From Desulfovibrio sp. (lineage in GTDB: Bacteria > Desulfobacterota > Desulfovibrionia > Desulfovibrionales > Desulfovibrionaceae), in the NCBI RefSeq assembly GCF_034006445.1, contig NZ_JAVESS010000002.1:124001-188000 (forward strand): 64,000 bases of DNA. Reading direction: 5' to 3'. Made by a program: the position numbers and the translations under genes. The notes beneath the pieces were generated by a model. That model saw only the letters and a program-made list of their open reading frames with translations, searched no databases and was not told the DNA's origin. Below are positions 1-10,314 of this stretch, one piece after another. Position 1 is the first letter of the stretch. Each line of letters starts with the position of its first letter.

Positions 1-339
1 CCTAACACGAACCCACGCGCCCGCCTGACCTTCTCAACTGCCACCCTGCCTGGCCTCATTCAAGCCTACGCGGAGTCCGGACAAATACTTTTTGCATTCC
101 AGCCCCGCCCCGAATCCCTCAAGGCAGCCTTGGAAAATTCCGACACGCATGATCAAGCTCTAGAATTCCTTGGGCTTGGGGCAAAGGCCCTTTCAGCCCT
201 TGAAGCATTGGAAGACGGTGATACCGACCATGTAAAAATGCAATTGGATAATCTTGTGCGCAAACTGTTCACACTGGCCGAATGCAACAGGCCAACTGTG
301 AACAAGGCGATTATCGAAGCGGGGGCCAGCTATGAGTAG
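1..339 (+). CDS. Unknown protein of integrated element (5' end outside window)
   Basis: The reading frame is open from base 1 to the TAG at 337-339, giving at least 112 residues, so the gene begins upstream of the window. The visible part has no motif I recognise. It is acidic and mostly helical in character, with Leu/Ala-rich stretches. The next gene starts inside its last codons (8 nt overlap), so the two are translated together. It lies on the integrase side of a mobile element, and its role is probably element-specific. An internal TTG at 130 could be read as a start, but the frame clearly continues upstream of it. Confidence 0.6.
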   Translation, partial: PNTNPRARLTFSTATLPGLIQAYAESGQILFAFQPRPESLKAALENSDTHDQALEFLGLGAKALSALEALEDGDTDHVKMQLDNLVRKLFTLAECNRPTVNKAIIEAGASYE

Positions 340-553
340 ACCCACTCCCTCTGCCCTGGAATTGACGCTGTTTGATGTCTCGCAACTGGTGGCCAACATC
401 CAGGAATTGGCCGAAGAGGTGCGCGGCATGGTGAGTATCGACGTTCCACGGGGAAGGCTTATTTACGCCTCGCTGGAAATGATTGCGGCCTCTGCCGCTC
501 GACTGGACGCAAAGCTGGACGAATTCCGCCCCATCAGCACAGAAACGCCCTGA
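332..553 (+). CDS. Small unknown protein of integrated element
   Basis: A 73-residue protein starting at an ATG that overlaps the end of the upstream gene by 8 nt, which suggests coupled translation. It has no signal peptide or membrane segment. The sequence has regular Leu/Ile/Ala spacing typical of two or three amphipathic helices (for example LVANIQELAEEVRGM) and no Cys. I do not recognise a family. Its position two genes from an integrase suggests accessory cargo of a phage-like or ICE-like island. It could be a small component acting with the upstream protein, but nothing in the sequence proves this. Confidence 0.55.
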   Translation: MSRPTPSALELTLFDVSQLVANIQELAEEVRGMVSIDVPRGRLIYASLEMIAASAARLDAKLDEFRPISTETP

Positions 554-580
554 CCTCAATCAAGGATCGGAGAAGTATAT

Positions 581-790
581 ATGCATCAAGAGACACAAAA
601 ACAGGAACGCCTGATTCGAGCCCCGGAGTTCATGGAACTGTTGGGCATCAAGAAATCAAAATTTTACGCCGCCAAAAAAGAAGGGAAAATTCCTCCTGCA
701 CTCGCGCTTACAAAAAGATCAAAAGCGTGGCCCTCTTCCGAAGTGACGCGCGTAATAGAAGATATTAAATCCGGCCAGCTTTCTCTTTGA
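581..790 (+). CDS. AlpA-like helix-turn-helix regulator
   Basis: A 69-residue protein preceded by a good ribosome site (GGAGAAG, about 8 nt before ATG). The core APEFMELLGIKKSKFYAAKK and the later AWPSSEV match the winged helix-turn-helix pattern of the AlpA/MerR-like prophage regulators: a Leu-Gly-Ile turn, a recognition helix beginning SKFY, then a Trp-Pro wing. Such proteins typically control integrase or excisionase expression in P4-like elements. The last 26 nt overlap the 3' end of the convergent integrase gene. Family assignment is from pattern only, but the integrase context supports it. Confidence 0.75.
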   Translation: MHQETQKQERLIRAPEFMELLGIKKSKFYAAKKEGKIPPALALTKRSKAWPSSEVTRVIEDIKSGQLSL

Positions 791-1952
791 GGGTGTCCAG
801 ATGATCTGCCCAAGCTTGCAACATGCGCCGCCTCTCGTCTAAATAGGCGGCGCGGTTGTAGGCGCCCCTCACCTTGTCACTGGGCGCATGTGAAAGCTGC
901 ATCTCAACGGCGTCAGGATTCCAGCCAAGTTCATTTAGAATTGTAGAAGCAGCCGACCTAAAGCCGTGCCCCACAATTTCACCGCTCTTATACCCCATCA
1001 CCCTCAAGGCGTTGTTAATGGTGTTCTTGCCCAGAGGTGAATCCTTCCTTCCCCGGCAATATGAGGGAAAAACCAGTTCATGCTCACCAGTTACAGGACT
1101 CAACTGTGCCAATATCCCCAGGGCTTGACGCGACAGAGGGACAAGGTGTTCGCGTTGCATCTTCATTCGCTCTGCTGGAATACGCCACACTCCATCTTCA
1201 CCGATCTCAGCCCACCGCATACCCCGAATTTCCTGAGTCCGGCACATACACAGCAACAGCATCTGCATGGCGCAGCGCGTTGTGATAAGCCCATCATAGC
1301 CGTCAATTTTTATTGCAAGCTCCCCTACTCTGACAGGCTCCGTTATGGCTGGCATCTTTACTTCTTTGTGTGGAGTAAGCGCACCACGCAAATCACGACA
1401 TGGATCTGAGGCAACATAGTCGCATGCGATAGCAAACCGGAAAATACGACTGATCACCCCGTGCAGGACATGCGCCATGTATGGCGATATTTCTGTCTCG
1501 ATTTCACGACAAAAAGATAGTACCGCACCAGTTGAAATTGAATCTATAGGCAGATCGCCAATGGCTGGAAAGATTTTGTCAGTTAGGCGCGCTTTAATTT
1601 TTGTGGCATGGGCTCCTGTCCACAATATATGATATTTGTCGAACCATTCAAGTGCCACCACTCGGAAGACATGTGCCACACTCTCGACAGAGACGCGCTT
1701 TGCAGCGGAAGGATCTATGCCTTTCGACAAAAGTTGTTTAGCAGCTTGGGCTGCGTCTCGAGCTTCTTTCAGAGAAACATCAGGGAAAATCCCGATGCTA
1801 AGCCGCTTCTCTTTGCCCAGAAACCGATACTTGAGTCGCCACAGCTTGCCACCCTGAGGTGACACCTCCAGATATAGACCATGCCCGTCTACATAGCGTC
1901 TTGGCTTGCTTTCTGGTTGTAATGCTTTAATTTGATTGACTGTCAGAGACAT
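765..1952 (-). CDS. P4-type tyrosine integrase
   Basis: A 395-residue site-specific recombinase. The N-terminal part (about residues 1-90, with YVDGHGLYLEV and KEKRLSIG) is the DUF4102 arm-binding domain seen in P4-type integrases. A core-binding domain follows at about 95-190. The catalytic domain carries Arg238 (CRTQE), a Lys near 264, the HGFR box (His329, Arg332), His355 and the nucleophile Tyr365 in the AYNRAAY motif. All key residues are present, so the enzyme looks intact. It lies at the end of a mobile element, next to the chromosomal ftsZ region, with its start codon facing ftsZ, the usual arrangement when the attachment site lies just upstream of int. The 3' end overlaps the AlpA-like gene on the other strand. 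Confidence 0.93.
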   Translation of the reverse strand: MSLTVNQIKALQPESKPRRYVDGHGLYLEVSPQGGKLWRLKYRFLGKEKRLSIGIFPDVSLKEARDAAQAAKQLLSKGIDPSAAKRVSVESVAHVFRVVALEWFDKYHILWTGAHATKIKARLTDKIFPAIGDLPIDSISTGAVLSFCREIETEISPYMAHVLHGVISRIFRFAIACDYVASDPCRDLRGALTPHKEVKMPAITEPVRVGELAIKIDGYDGLITTRCAMQMLLLCMCRTQEIRGMRWAEIGEDGVWRIPAERMKMQREHLVPLSRQALGILAQLSPVTGEHELVFPSYCRGRKDSPLGKNTINNALRVMGYKSGEIVGHGFRSAASTILNELGWNPDAVEMQLSHAPSDKVRGAYNRAAYLDERRRMLQAWADHLDTLKEKAGRI

Positions 1953-2006
1953 TTGGGGGCATCCATATTTTTATGCGTTTCAGATGCCCCCAAGAATGCC
2001 CCCAAA
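1952..2006. repeat. Three-copy ATGCCCCCAA motif upstream of integrase
   Basis: The 10-mer TTGGGGGCAT at 1953-1962 is the reverse complement of ATGCCCCCAA, which occurs at 1984-1993 and again at 1996-2005. Two direct copies and one inverted copy therefore sit within 55 bases, starting at the integrase start codon. This could be integrase arm-type or core sites, or an operator. It is seen directly, but its function is inferred. Confidence 0.6.
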
Positions 2007-2058
2007 TGATTGCGGCTGTCAACGGAACCACACGGAATCCAGCGGCCTCTTCATAAAC

Positions 2059-2089
2059 AAAAAATCCGCGAATCCTTAGGATTCACGGA
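2059..2089 (-). terminator. Intrinsic terminator of the dcw operon
   Basis: On the minus strand an 11-bp stem (TCCGTGAATCC pairing with GGATTCGCGGA, one G-U pair) with a 3-nt loop is followed by six T. It lies 116 nt past the ftsZ stop codon and is oriented to end ftsZ transcription. Confidence 0.8.
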
Positions 2090-2116
2090 CATCAGCGGAG
2101 CGTAACGCCCCACACT

Positions 2117-2139
2117 GGGAGGCCCCCAATGGGCCTCCC
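2117..2139. other. Perfect 9-bp hairpin after ftsZ
   Basis: GGGAGGCCC, loop CCAAT, GGGCCTCCC. It has no T-run on either strand. It lies between the ftsZ stop and the intrinsic terminator, so it may stabilise the 3' end of the mRNA. Confidence 0.5.
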
Positions 2140-2204
2140 GGCGGGCATTTCAGGGCCGAAGAGGCAAGCCCTGAAAATTTGTTCCATACGCTTCCCAGCC
2201 TGAT

Positions 2205-3533
2205 TTAGTCGGCCTGGGTGCGGATAAAGGTCGGAATTTCGAAATCGTCCTCATCGTAGGTGAAATCTTCCTGACCGGGGTTGTGCGTACGATGACGGCC
2301 CTGGGTCATGGTTTCACGCTTGAGCAGATACGGCGGACGGCTGCTGTTTTCATCGTACCAGCGCTCCACTTCAGAGCGGCGCGACGTGCGCGGCAGGCGG
2401 CTTTCGCCCATTTCGTGCTCATCCATATTGCCCTGCATCATGCCGGACTGGGGAACCATGCGACCCATGCGGCGCGGTTCGGCCATAACGGCATCGGGGC
2501 CAGGCTTGCGGAAGTTGGTCACAGTGGCGGCAGCCTGGGGCTGGGCGCTCTGGATGGCCTGAGGAGCTTCAATACCCGTGGCAATGACGGTCAGGCGAAT
2601 TTCATCACCAATATTGTCATCAAAAACAACACCAAAGATGATGTTGGAATCTTCAGGAGTAGCATCGCCGATGATATCGCCGATTTCGGCAATTTCTTCA
2701 GCGGTAATGTCGTCAGGCGCAGTGATGTTGTAAAGAACAGCCTTGGCGCTTTCGAGAGAGACGTCTTCCAGCAGCGGGCTCATGATGGCACGCTGGGCGG
2801 CCTCACGGGCGCGGTTTTCACCCGAGGCGATGCCGGTGCCCATAAGGGCCAGGCCAGCTTCAGCCATGGTGGTGCGCACGTCGGCGAAGTCAAGATTGAT
2901 GAGGCCGTCACCCACAATCACGTCAGAAATGCCCTTCACGGCGTAGTACAGCACGTCATTGGCTTTCTGGAGCATTTCAGCAAAGGGAGCTTTTTTGGGA
3001 GCAAAAGCAAGCAGGCGGTCATTGGGAATGGTGATAAGGCAGTCCACATGCTGCTTGAATTCTTCAAGCCCGGCCTCGGCAGCGCGTTTGCGCTTTGCGC
3101 CTTCAAAGCTGAAGGGCTTGGTCACCACGCCCACGGTAAGCGCGCCCATTTCCTTTGCAGCCTGCGCCACAACAGGGGCCGCGCCCGTTCCGGTACCGCC
3201 GCCCATACCAGCGGTAACAAACACCATGTCCGCATCGCCGATGGCTTCACGAATGGCATTCACGCTTTCCACAGCGGCTTCACGCCCCACAGAAGGATTG
3301 GCCCCAGCGCCAAGCCCCTTGGTGAGCTTTTCGCCCATCTGCACTTTAACGGATGCGCCGTTTTTGGCCAGAGCCTGCACGTCCGTATTGGCGCAGACAA
3401 ACTGCACGCCGCGCAAGCCAGAGGCTATCATATTCTGCACCGCGTTGCCGCCGCCGCCGCCAACCCCGATAACCTTGATTTTAGCGTTACTTGCCAACGA
3501 GGTGTCGATATCATCGACGATTGACTGAGACAT
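2205..3533 (-). CDS. ftsZ: Cell division protein FtsZ
   Basis: A tubulin-like GTPase of 442 residues that forms the cytokinetic Z-ring at midcell. The GTP-binding signature [10 protein letters not shown] lies at residues 111-120, and the N-terminal glycine loop [12 protein letters not shown] is at about 21-32. The T7 synergy region (NLDFADV) is present. A variable, Gln/Met/Arg-rich linker of about 110 residues leads to the conserved C-terminal peptide [11 protein letters not shown], the docking site for FtsA and other partners. It is the last gene of the minus-strand dcw cluster, 53 nt after ftsA. Upstream AGGAG lies just before the ATG. Slightly longer than E. coli FtsZ (383) because of the linker. 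Confidence 0.99.
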   Translation of the reverse strand: MSQSIVDDIDTSLASNAKIKVIGVGGGGGNAVQNMIASGLRGVQFVCANTDVQALAKNGASVKVQMGEKLTKGLGAGANPSVGREAAVESVNAIREAIGDADMVFVTAGMGGGTGTGAAPVVAQAAKEMGALTVGVVTKPFSFEGAKRKRAAEAGLEEFKQHVDCLITIPNDRLLAFAPKKAPFAEMLQKANDVLYYAVKGISDVIVGDGLINLDFADVRTTMAEAGLALMGTGIASGENRAREAAQRAIMSPLLEDVSLESAKAVLYNITAPDDITAEEIAEIGDIIGDATPEDSNIIFGVVFDDNIGDEIRLTVIATGIEAPQAIQSAQPQAAATVTNFRKPGPDAVMAEPRRMGRMVPQSGMMQGNMDEHEMGESRLPRTSRRSEVERWYDENSSRPPYLLKRETMTQGRHRTHNPGQEDFTYDEDDFEIPTFIRTQAD

Positions 3534-3586
3534 GGTTCCTCTCCTGTTTAAACTACCCTCAAAATGCCCGCTTGAGGTTGCTTTGT

Positions 3587-4822
3587 TTATGAAATATCAG
3601 CAAACCACTTTTTCATGCGAGCCAAAACGCCATCAAAGACGCCGCTCTCACTTCTTGTGGTAAACTTTTTTTGTCCGGAAAGTTCTTTTTCAGCCCCATA
3701 GCGCAGCAAGCCCACAGCAGTAGAAAACTTGGGGCTGTTTACAACGTCTTTGAGGCCGCCCACGTTCCTGGGGTATCCAATACGCGTGGGGAGGTTGAAG
3801 ATTTGCTCACCCAGTTCCTGGCAGCCTTCCATAAGGGCGGTGCCGCCAGTAAGCACGACGCCAGCGCCGATCATGTCCTTGTAGCCGGAGCGTACAAGGG
3901 TTTGATCCACAAGGAAGAGGATTTCTTCCATGCGCGGCTCGCAGATTTCAGCAAGTACCTGACGCGAAAGGCGGCGCGGTTCGCGGCCGCCGACGCTGGG
4001 CACCTCGATAAATTCGTCATGGCGCACCAGATCAGCCAGCGCGCAACCGTATTTGAGCTTGATTTTTTCGGCCGAGGCAATGGGGGTACGCAAGCCAAAG
4101 GCTATGTCGTTGGAGAGGTTTTGGCCGCCCAGGGCGAGCACCGCCGTGTGCTTTATGGCATCATTGGCAAAAACGGCAATATCAGTGGTGCCGCCGCCAA
4201 GGTCCACAAGGGCCACGCCAATTTCGCGCTCTTCTTCTGTGAGCACGGCCTTGGCCGAAGCCAGCGATTCAAGGGCGATATCAGAAACTTCAAGCTGACT
4301 GCGATGGCAGGAGCGCACGATGTTTTGCGCTGAAGAAACGGCTCCGGTGACAATGTGCACCTTCACCTCAAGCCGCACGCCAGCCATGCCGAGAGGGTCG
4401 GCAATGCCACGCTGGTTATCGACGATATATTCCTGCGGCAAAATATGGATGACCTCGCGGTCAGCAGGAATGGCCACGGCCCGCGCGGCGTCCAGGGCGC
4501 GCTCAACGTCGCGCTGAGCCACCTCGCCGCCTTTGACGGCAATGACGCCGTGGCTGTTGATGCCCATTATATGGCTGCCCGCAATCCCCACATAAACAGA
4601 GTGGATTTCGCAGCCTGCCATCAGTTCGGCGTCTTCAACCGCCTTGCGGATGGACTGTACGGTCTGCTCGATATTGACCACCACGCCCTTGCGCAGGCCG
4701 GTGGAAACGCTGGTGCCGATGCCCACCACATCAACAAGGCCCGACTCCGTAAGTTCACCCACCACAGCGCAAATCTTTGTGGTGCCGATGTCGAGACCAA
4801 CGATGAGCTCGGACTTATTCAT
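3587..4822 (-). CDS. ftsA: Cell division protein FtsA
   Basis: An actin-like ATPase of 411 residues that tethers FtsZ filaments to the membrane. The phosphate-1 motif [16 protein letters not shown] is at residues 9-24, the phosphate-2 motif [15 protein letters not shown] is near residue 205, and the adenosine motif [15 protein letters not shown] is near 320. The SHS2/1C domain is present between the first two. The C-terminus ends in a short basic-hydrophobic stretch ([11 protein letters not shown]) that fits the membrane-targeting amphipathic helix. Located between ftsQ and ftsZ in the usual order. The length is normal for the family. Confidence 0.98.
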   Translation of the reverse strand: MNKSELIVGLDIGTTKICAVVGELTESGLVDVVGIGTSVSTGLRKGVVVNIEQTVQSIRKAVEDAELMAGCEIHSVYVGIAGSHIMGINSHGVIAVKGGEVAQRDVERALDAARAVAIPADREVIHILPQEYIVDNQRGIADPLGMAGVRLEVKVHIVTGAVSSAQNIVRSCHRSQLEVSDIALESLASAKAVLTEEEREIGVALVDLGGGTTDIAVFANDAIKHTAVLALGGQNLSNDIAFGLRTPIASAEKIKLKYGCALADLVRHDEFIEVPSVGGREPRRLSRQVLAEICEPRMEEILFLVDQTLVRSGYKDMIGAGVVLTGGTALMEGCQELGEQIFNLPTRIGYPRNVGGLKDVVNSPKFSTAVGLLRYGAEKELSGQKKFTTRSESGVFDGVLARMKKWFADIS

Positions 4823-4870
4823 GCCATTCTCCTAAGACGCCTGTTCTTCACGAGCAACAACCATTCCATA

Positions 4871-5764
4871 TCAGTTTGATACAGCCTGATTAAGCAAAAC
4901 CCATACATTGCCATTTACGGCCCGCACTTCGCGCACATTACGCAGTTCGTGTCTTCGGGCCAGATCTCCGAGGGTAACTCCCAGCCGGGCCAGGTTGCCC
5001 TCCCAATCATCTGTAGCGATGGAGAGGCGCATTTCCCTGTCCTCAAGGTATACTTCAATGCCCCGTCCGGGGCTCAGGGTGATGGAGGCTATGGCTCCAG
5101 CCTCAACAGGCAGCACCCCGCTTTGTATGTCCTTCATCAGGCGGGTGAGAAAGGGGATGGCATCTTCAGCCCCCGATTCTACCCGCAGCGTGGGAAGGGA
5201 CAAAAAATTTTTGCTTTCTACCGGGGCGATGACCACCCCGCGTTCATTGGCGTAATAAAGGGCGCCGTCCTTGTGTACCCAGAAGGAGGGCATGCGCTCC
5301 TTCAATTTTATCACAAACCTGTCAGGCAGAAGGCGCTTTACCGAGACCTCTTCCACCCAGGGGGTCTGTCTCAGGTTGTGCTCCACCTTGGCTATGCTTA
5401 CGGCCAGGCTGTTATCGCCTTCCTGCAAGCCGCCATACTGCAAAACCATGTCACGGGAGAGGCGAACATTCCCTGCCACGTCAATGTGCCGGGTCGTAAA
5501 AAAATCGCTGGTGATGGCTGTGTTATAGAGCCACAGGGATGTAAAACACACCCCGGCGAGCACCAGCCCCATGCCCACTAACAACGTCACAATGGCTGCA
5601 AGACTTTTCAATCCACTCAGGCTTTTGATCCTGCCAAAGCATGCTGCCAAAAAAGCCGGCATACGCAGCTTTGCGGTCTTCGGCCCCTTTCTGCCCGATA
5701 CACTGCTGGCTCTTGTATACGAGTTACGGGCCTTACGGGCATTTTTTTTCAGGGAAAGAGGCAT
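4871..5764 (-). CDS. ftsQ: Cell division protein FtsQ
   Basis: A bitopic divisome protein of 297 residues. A basic cytoplasmic N-terminus (many Lys/Arg up to about residue 50) precedes one membrane helix (LAAIVTLLVGMGLVLAGV, about 55-80). A POTRA domain follows: TTRHIDVAGNVRLS starts its first strand and NSLAVSIAKVEHNLRQTPWV is its helix. The rest is the FtsQ beta-domain that binds FtsL and FtsB. The start codon overlaps the end of murB by 16 nt, so translation is probably coupled. Placement between murB and ftsA supports the assignment strongly. Confidence 0.96.
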   Translation of the reverse strand: MPLSLKKNARKARNSYTRASSVSGRKGPKTAKLRMPAFLAACFGRIKSLSGLKSLAAIVTLLVGMGLVLAGVCFTSLWLYNTAITSDFFTTRHIDVAGNVRLSRDMVLQYGGLQEGDNSLAVSIAKVEHNLRQTPWVEEVSVKRLLPDRFVIKLKERMPSFWVHKDGALYYANERGVVIAPVESKNFLSLPTLRVESGAEDAIPFLTRLMKDIQSGVLPVEAGAIASITLSPGRGIEVYLEDREMRLSIATDDWEGNLARLGVTLGDLARRHELRNVREVRAVNGNVWVLLNQAVSN

Positions 5765-6631
5765 GGGATTATCCTGACTTCCGGTTCCAGCGCAATGCCG
5801 AACCTTTCCAGCACAGCCTCTTTGGCCTCCTGCATAAGAGCCAGAGCCGCCGTAGCACTACCCTTGCCCTCATTGATCATGAAGTTGGCGTGCAAGGTTG
5901 AAAAGGCCATGCCGCCCATTTTTTTACCTTTGAATCCCGCTTGATCCAGAAGTTTACCTGCAGGCATTTCTGGGGAGGGGTTTTTGAATACGCAGCCAGC
6001 GCTCCAGGCCGTCACAGGTTGTTTAGACTTTTTCTCAAAAAAGTTGTGACGCATGCAACTACAGATGCCATCCCTTGCAGTTCTGGTCAAGCCAAATGTG
6101 GCTTCCAAGACGATAAAATCATTCTTTTTATCATCAATGCACAGCTTGCGATACGAATAGTGCAGTGCTTGCGCAACAACAACACGCTCTTCACCATTAT
6201 AGACTATTCGAATATTTTCAATCTTTCTGCACGTTTCAACGCCGAATGAACCCGCATTCATGGCCACTGCGCCGCCAACAGTGCCAGGTATGCCAACGAG
6301 GCCTTCAAGCCCTGCAAAACCGTGGCTTGCGCAAAAGCGCAAAAGCCTCGGCAGGGGTACAGCAGCCCCGGCACGCACAAACACCTTGCCCGCGTCTTCG
6401 CCGACAACTTCAGGCCCCTGACTAAAGTCCGGGCGCACCAGCACCAGCGGCAAATCACCGTCCTGGGCCAGAATGTTGCTGCCCGCTCCCATAATCACGG
6501 ACGCGCCGCCAAGAGCGCGCAGGCGTTCCGGCAACCGCGCCACATCTTCGGGGTTTTCAAGAATCAGCTCTGCGATAGCTGTACCGCCCAGGCGCAGCGT
6601 CGTGCGCTGGGACAGCAGCGGCGAAGCTATT

Positions 6632-6639
<8 letters not shown>
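5749..6639 (-). CDS. murB: UDP-N-acetylenolpyruvoylglucosamine reductase MurB
   Basis: A flavoenzyme of 296 residues that reduces enolpyruvyl-UDP-GlcNAc to UDP-MurNAc. I chose the ATG at 6639 because it overlaps the murC stop codon by 8 nt and gives the normal N-terminus (MREIASPL). A longer frame to 6750 only shadows murC. The FAD-binding motif [10 protein letters not shown] and the region [17 protein letters not shown] are clear. The C-terminal substrate domain has AGCVFKNP, where the residue aligned to the usual proton-donating Ser is Cys; this variant occurs in some family members. The second conserved stretch [16 protein letters not shown] is present. Lies between murC and ftsQ. Confidence 0.95.
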
Positions 6640-8005
<1,366 letters not shown>

Positions 8006-8077
8006 GTAGCACCTTTAAAGAAAGTCTAGATAATAAAATAAAAACAGTTTGTTATAGAATGCGTCCTTCTCCGGCAA

Positions 8078-9154
8078 TTACCGGGAACGGGCAATTTCTT
8101 CCAGAACAGTCGTCACACGCGCAGCGGCATCGGGCCAGGCAGAGACCAGGGCAGCCGAGGACATGCGCGTGCGTTCGCCGCTGTCATTCAGCAGGCGGAT
8201 AAGAGTTTGCGCCAGACCGTCTTCAATCATGCGCGATTCCGGCACCAAAATGGCTGCCCCTGTTTTGGCCAGCACTTCGGCATTGCGGGTCTGGTGGTCG
8301 TGTATGGCATATGGAAAAGGCACCAATACGGAAGGCAGGCCCGCAGCGCACAGTTCCGCCACGGTGGTGGCTCCGGAGCGGCACAAGGCCACATCGGCCC
8401 AGGCGTAGGCCGCCGCCATGTCGTCAATAAAGGCCGTCACGCAAGAAGGATCATAGCCTGCCGCCGTATAGGCAGCACGTACAGACGCCTCATCCGCGCT
8501 GCCTGTCTGGTGGCGAATGTCCACCCCGGCTTCGCGCAAAGCGGCAAGGTGCTCCATGATGAACGTGTTGAGAGCGTGCGCTCCCTGCGACCCGCCCATA
8601 ACCAGCAGACGTCTGGCCCCTCTGGCTCGCGGCAGCCGCCCGGCCTCATTGACCCCGGCGCGCACGGGATTGCCCGTAAGCACGCACTTGGCGGGATCAA
8701 AGCCCTCGGTGTCCGGCAGTGACAGGCAGATACGCCGCGCCAGCTTTGCCAGCACGCGGTTGCTGGCCCCGGCTATGGCGTTCTGCTCATGCAGCATGGT
8801 CGGCAGGCCAAGCAAACGCGCGGCAAGCATGGGGGCAAAGGCCGCATAACTGCCAAAACCGGCCACAACATCCGGATTAAAGCGCCGTACAATGCCGAGC
8901 GCCTTGCCAACTGACCAGGTCATGCGAAAACCGGCTTCCACAGAGCGCAGACCGCGTCCCAGAAAGCCACGCACAGGCAGCCCCTCAAAGGGTATGCCCG
9001 CCATGCGAACCAGACGTGCTTCCGGCCCGTACAGGGAGCCCACAAAAAGCAGCCTGGCCTGAGGATGCCGCCGGCGCACTTCTTCAGCCACGGCCAGAGC
9101 CGGAAAGATATGACCGCCAGTGCCGCCCGTGGTCAGGAGGATGTTGAGGTCCAT
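8078..9154 (-). CDS. murG: Lipid II synthase glycosyltransferase MurG
   Basis: A peripheral membrane GT-B glycosyltransferase of 358 residues that transfers GlcNAc from UDP-GlcNAc to lipid I, forming lipid II. The N-terminal glycine loop TTGGTGGHIFPALAVAEE is at residues 8-25. LHEQNAIAGASNR is the conserved His-Glu-Gln-Asn segment. LLVMGGSQGAHALN is the second glycine-rich loop, and the donor-site SGATTVAELCAAGLP is near residue 260. All hallmarks are intact. It overlaps the end of ftsW by 22 nt, so the flippase/polymerase-side and lipid II synthesis genes are tightly coupled. Confidence 0.98.
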   Translation of the reverse strand: MDLNILLTTGGTGGHIFPALAVAEEVRRRHPQARLLFVGSLYGPEARLVRMAGIPFEGLPVRGFLGRGLRSVEAGFRMTWSVGKALGIVRRFNPDVVAGFGSYAAFAPMLAARLLGLPTMLHEQNAIAGASNRVLAKLARRICLSLPDTEGFDPAKCVLTGNPVRAGVNEAGRLPRARGARRLLVMGGSQGAHALNTFIMEHLAALREAGVDIRHQTGSADEASVRAAYTAAGYDPSCVTAFIDDMAAAYAWADVALCRSGATTVAELCAAGLPSVLVPFPYAIHDHQTRNAEVLAKTGAAILVPESRMIEDGLAQTLIRLLNDSGERTRMSSAALVSAWPDAAARVTTVLEEIARSR

Positions 9155-10314
9155 GTGTCCGCCGTTCGTGAAAAGTTCAAAAGCAGACCCACGCAGAGCA
9201 TGGTAGCCATCAGGTTACTGCCGCCGTAGCTCATGAGCGGCATGGGCACGCCCTTGGGCGGCGCTACCCCCATGACCACGGCGAGGTTCATGACCGCGCC
9301 CATGGCGAGAATGGTGGTAATGCCAAAGGCGGTGAAGCGGTCACGCAGGTTGCGCTGCCCCTGTATGATTTTGTAGCAGCGCCAGAACAAAAGGCCAAAG
9401 AGTATCATGACCACGCTCATGCCCACAAAACCCATTTCTTCAGCCAGAACAGCCATAATGAAGTCGTTGTGCGCTTCAGGCAGATAGAACATCTTCTGCT
9501 TGCTTGCGCCGACGCCAACGCCAAAAAAGCTGCCCGAACCAATGGCCAGCAAGGACTGCACGAGCTGATAGCCCGTGTTGTGAGCATCCTCAAAAGGATC
9601 AAGAAAGGCCAGCAGACGGCGGAGTCGGTAGGGAGACGAAATGGCCAGGGCCATGGCGCCCCCGCAGGCCAGGGCTATGGAGAAAAAGAGATAGACAAAC
9701 CTGGTTCCCCCGGCCACGCACATGAAGAACAGGATACTGGCCAAAACGACGGCGCTGCCGAAGTCCGGCTGCAACAGCAAAAGAAAACAGAAAAGCGCCG
9801 TCACCGCGAAAGGCGGAATGACGCCGCGACTGAAGGTCTTGATGATGTCCTGTTTGGCGCTCATGAAATACGCGAGATACAGAACCAGAGCCACCTTGAC
9901 GAGTTCCATCGGCTGAATGCCTACCGGCCCCAGGCGAATCCAGCGTTTTGCGCCGTTGATCGAGGGCGCCAGCGGCGAAAGCGTCAGCAGCAGGAGCAGC
10001 AGGGCAAAAAAAAGCGCCGGATACTGCATTTTATAGAGCCAGTCGCGTGGCAGCAGGGCTGCGCCCCACAAAAGGATGCCCCCCAACAGCGCAAAGAACA
10101 CCTGGCGCTTGAAGAAAAAGTACTTGTCGCCGTTTACCTGCTCCGCCACAATGCCGCTGGCCGAAAGCACCATAACAAGCCCAATGGCCAGAATGATAAG
10201 CATAATGGTGAACAGCCACCAGTCAAAGGGCGCAAAGGGGCCGCTTTCCGTTGCCCTGGCCATGGCGCTGTGCGCCTTGCCGGGCTTTGCCTTGGCTCTA
10301 AAGACGTTTTTCAT
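9133..10314 (-). CDS. ftsW: Septal peptidoglycan polymerase FtsW
   Basis: A SEDS-family polytopic membrane protein of 393 residues that polymerises lipid II at the septum together with the class B PBP FtsI. About ten hydrophobic segments are visible. Conserved SEDS features include LSASGIVAE in the first extracellular loop, RWIRLGPVGIQPMELVKVAL, QPDFGSAVVL, GYQLVQSLLAIGSG, AHNDFIMAVLAEEMGFVG and the C-terminal KGVPMPLMSYGGSNL, typical of FtsW. A basic cytoplasmic N-terminus of about 30 residues precedes the first helix. The ATG overlaps the murD stop codon by 4 nt. Confidence 0.97.
   Translation of the reverse strand: MKNVFRAKAKPGKAHSAMARATESGPFAPFDWWLFTIMLIILAIGLVMVLSASGIVAEQVNGDKYFFFKRQVFFALLGGILLWGAALLPRDWLYKMQYPALFFALLLLLLTLSPLAPSINGAKRWIRLGPVGIQPMELVKVALVLYLAYFMSAKQDIIKTFSRGVIPPFAVTALFCFLLLLQPDFGSAVVLASILFFMCVAGGTRFVYLFFSIALACGGAMALAISSPYRLRRLLAFLDPFEDAHNTGYQLVQSLLAIGSGSFFGVGVGASKQKMFYLPEAHNDFIMAVLAEEMGFVGMSVVMILFGLLFWRCYKIIQGQRNLRDRFTAFGITTILAMGAVMNLAVVMGVAPPKGVPMPLMSYGGSNLMATMLCVGLLLNFSRTADTWTSTSS

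Noticed and set aside
2007..2204. tRNA gene as integration target
   Set aside because: No cloverleaf or T-loop sequence found; the hairpins fit termination.
2283..3524. 413-residue plus-strand ORF
   Set aside because: Antisense shadow of ftsZ, typical of high-GC third positions.
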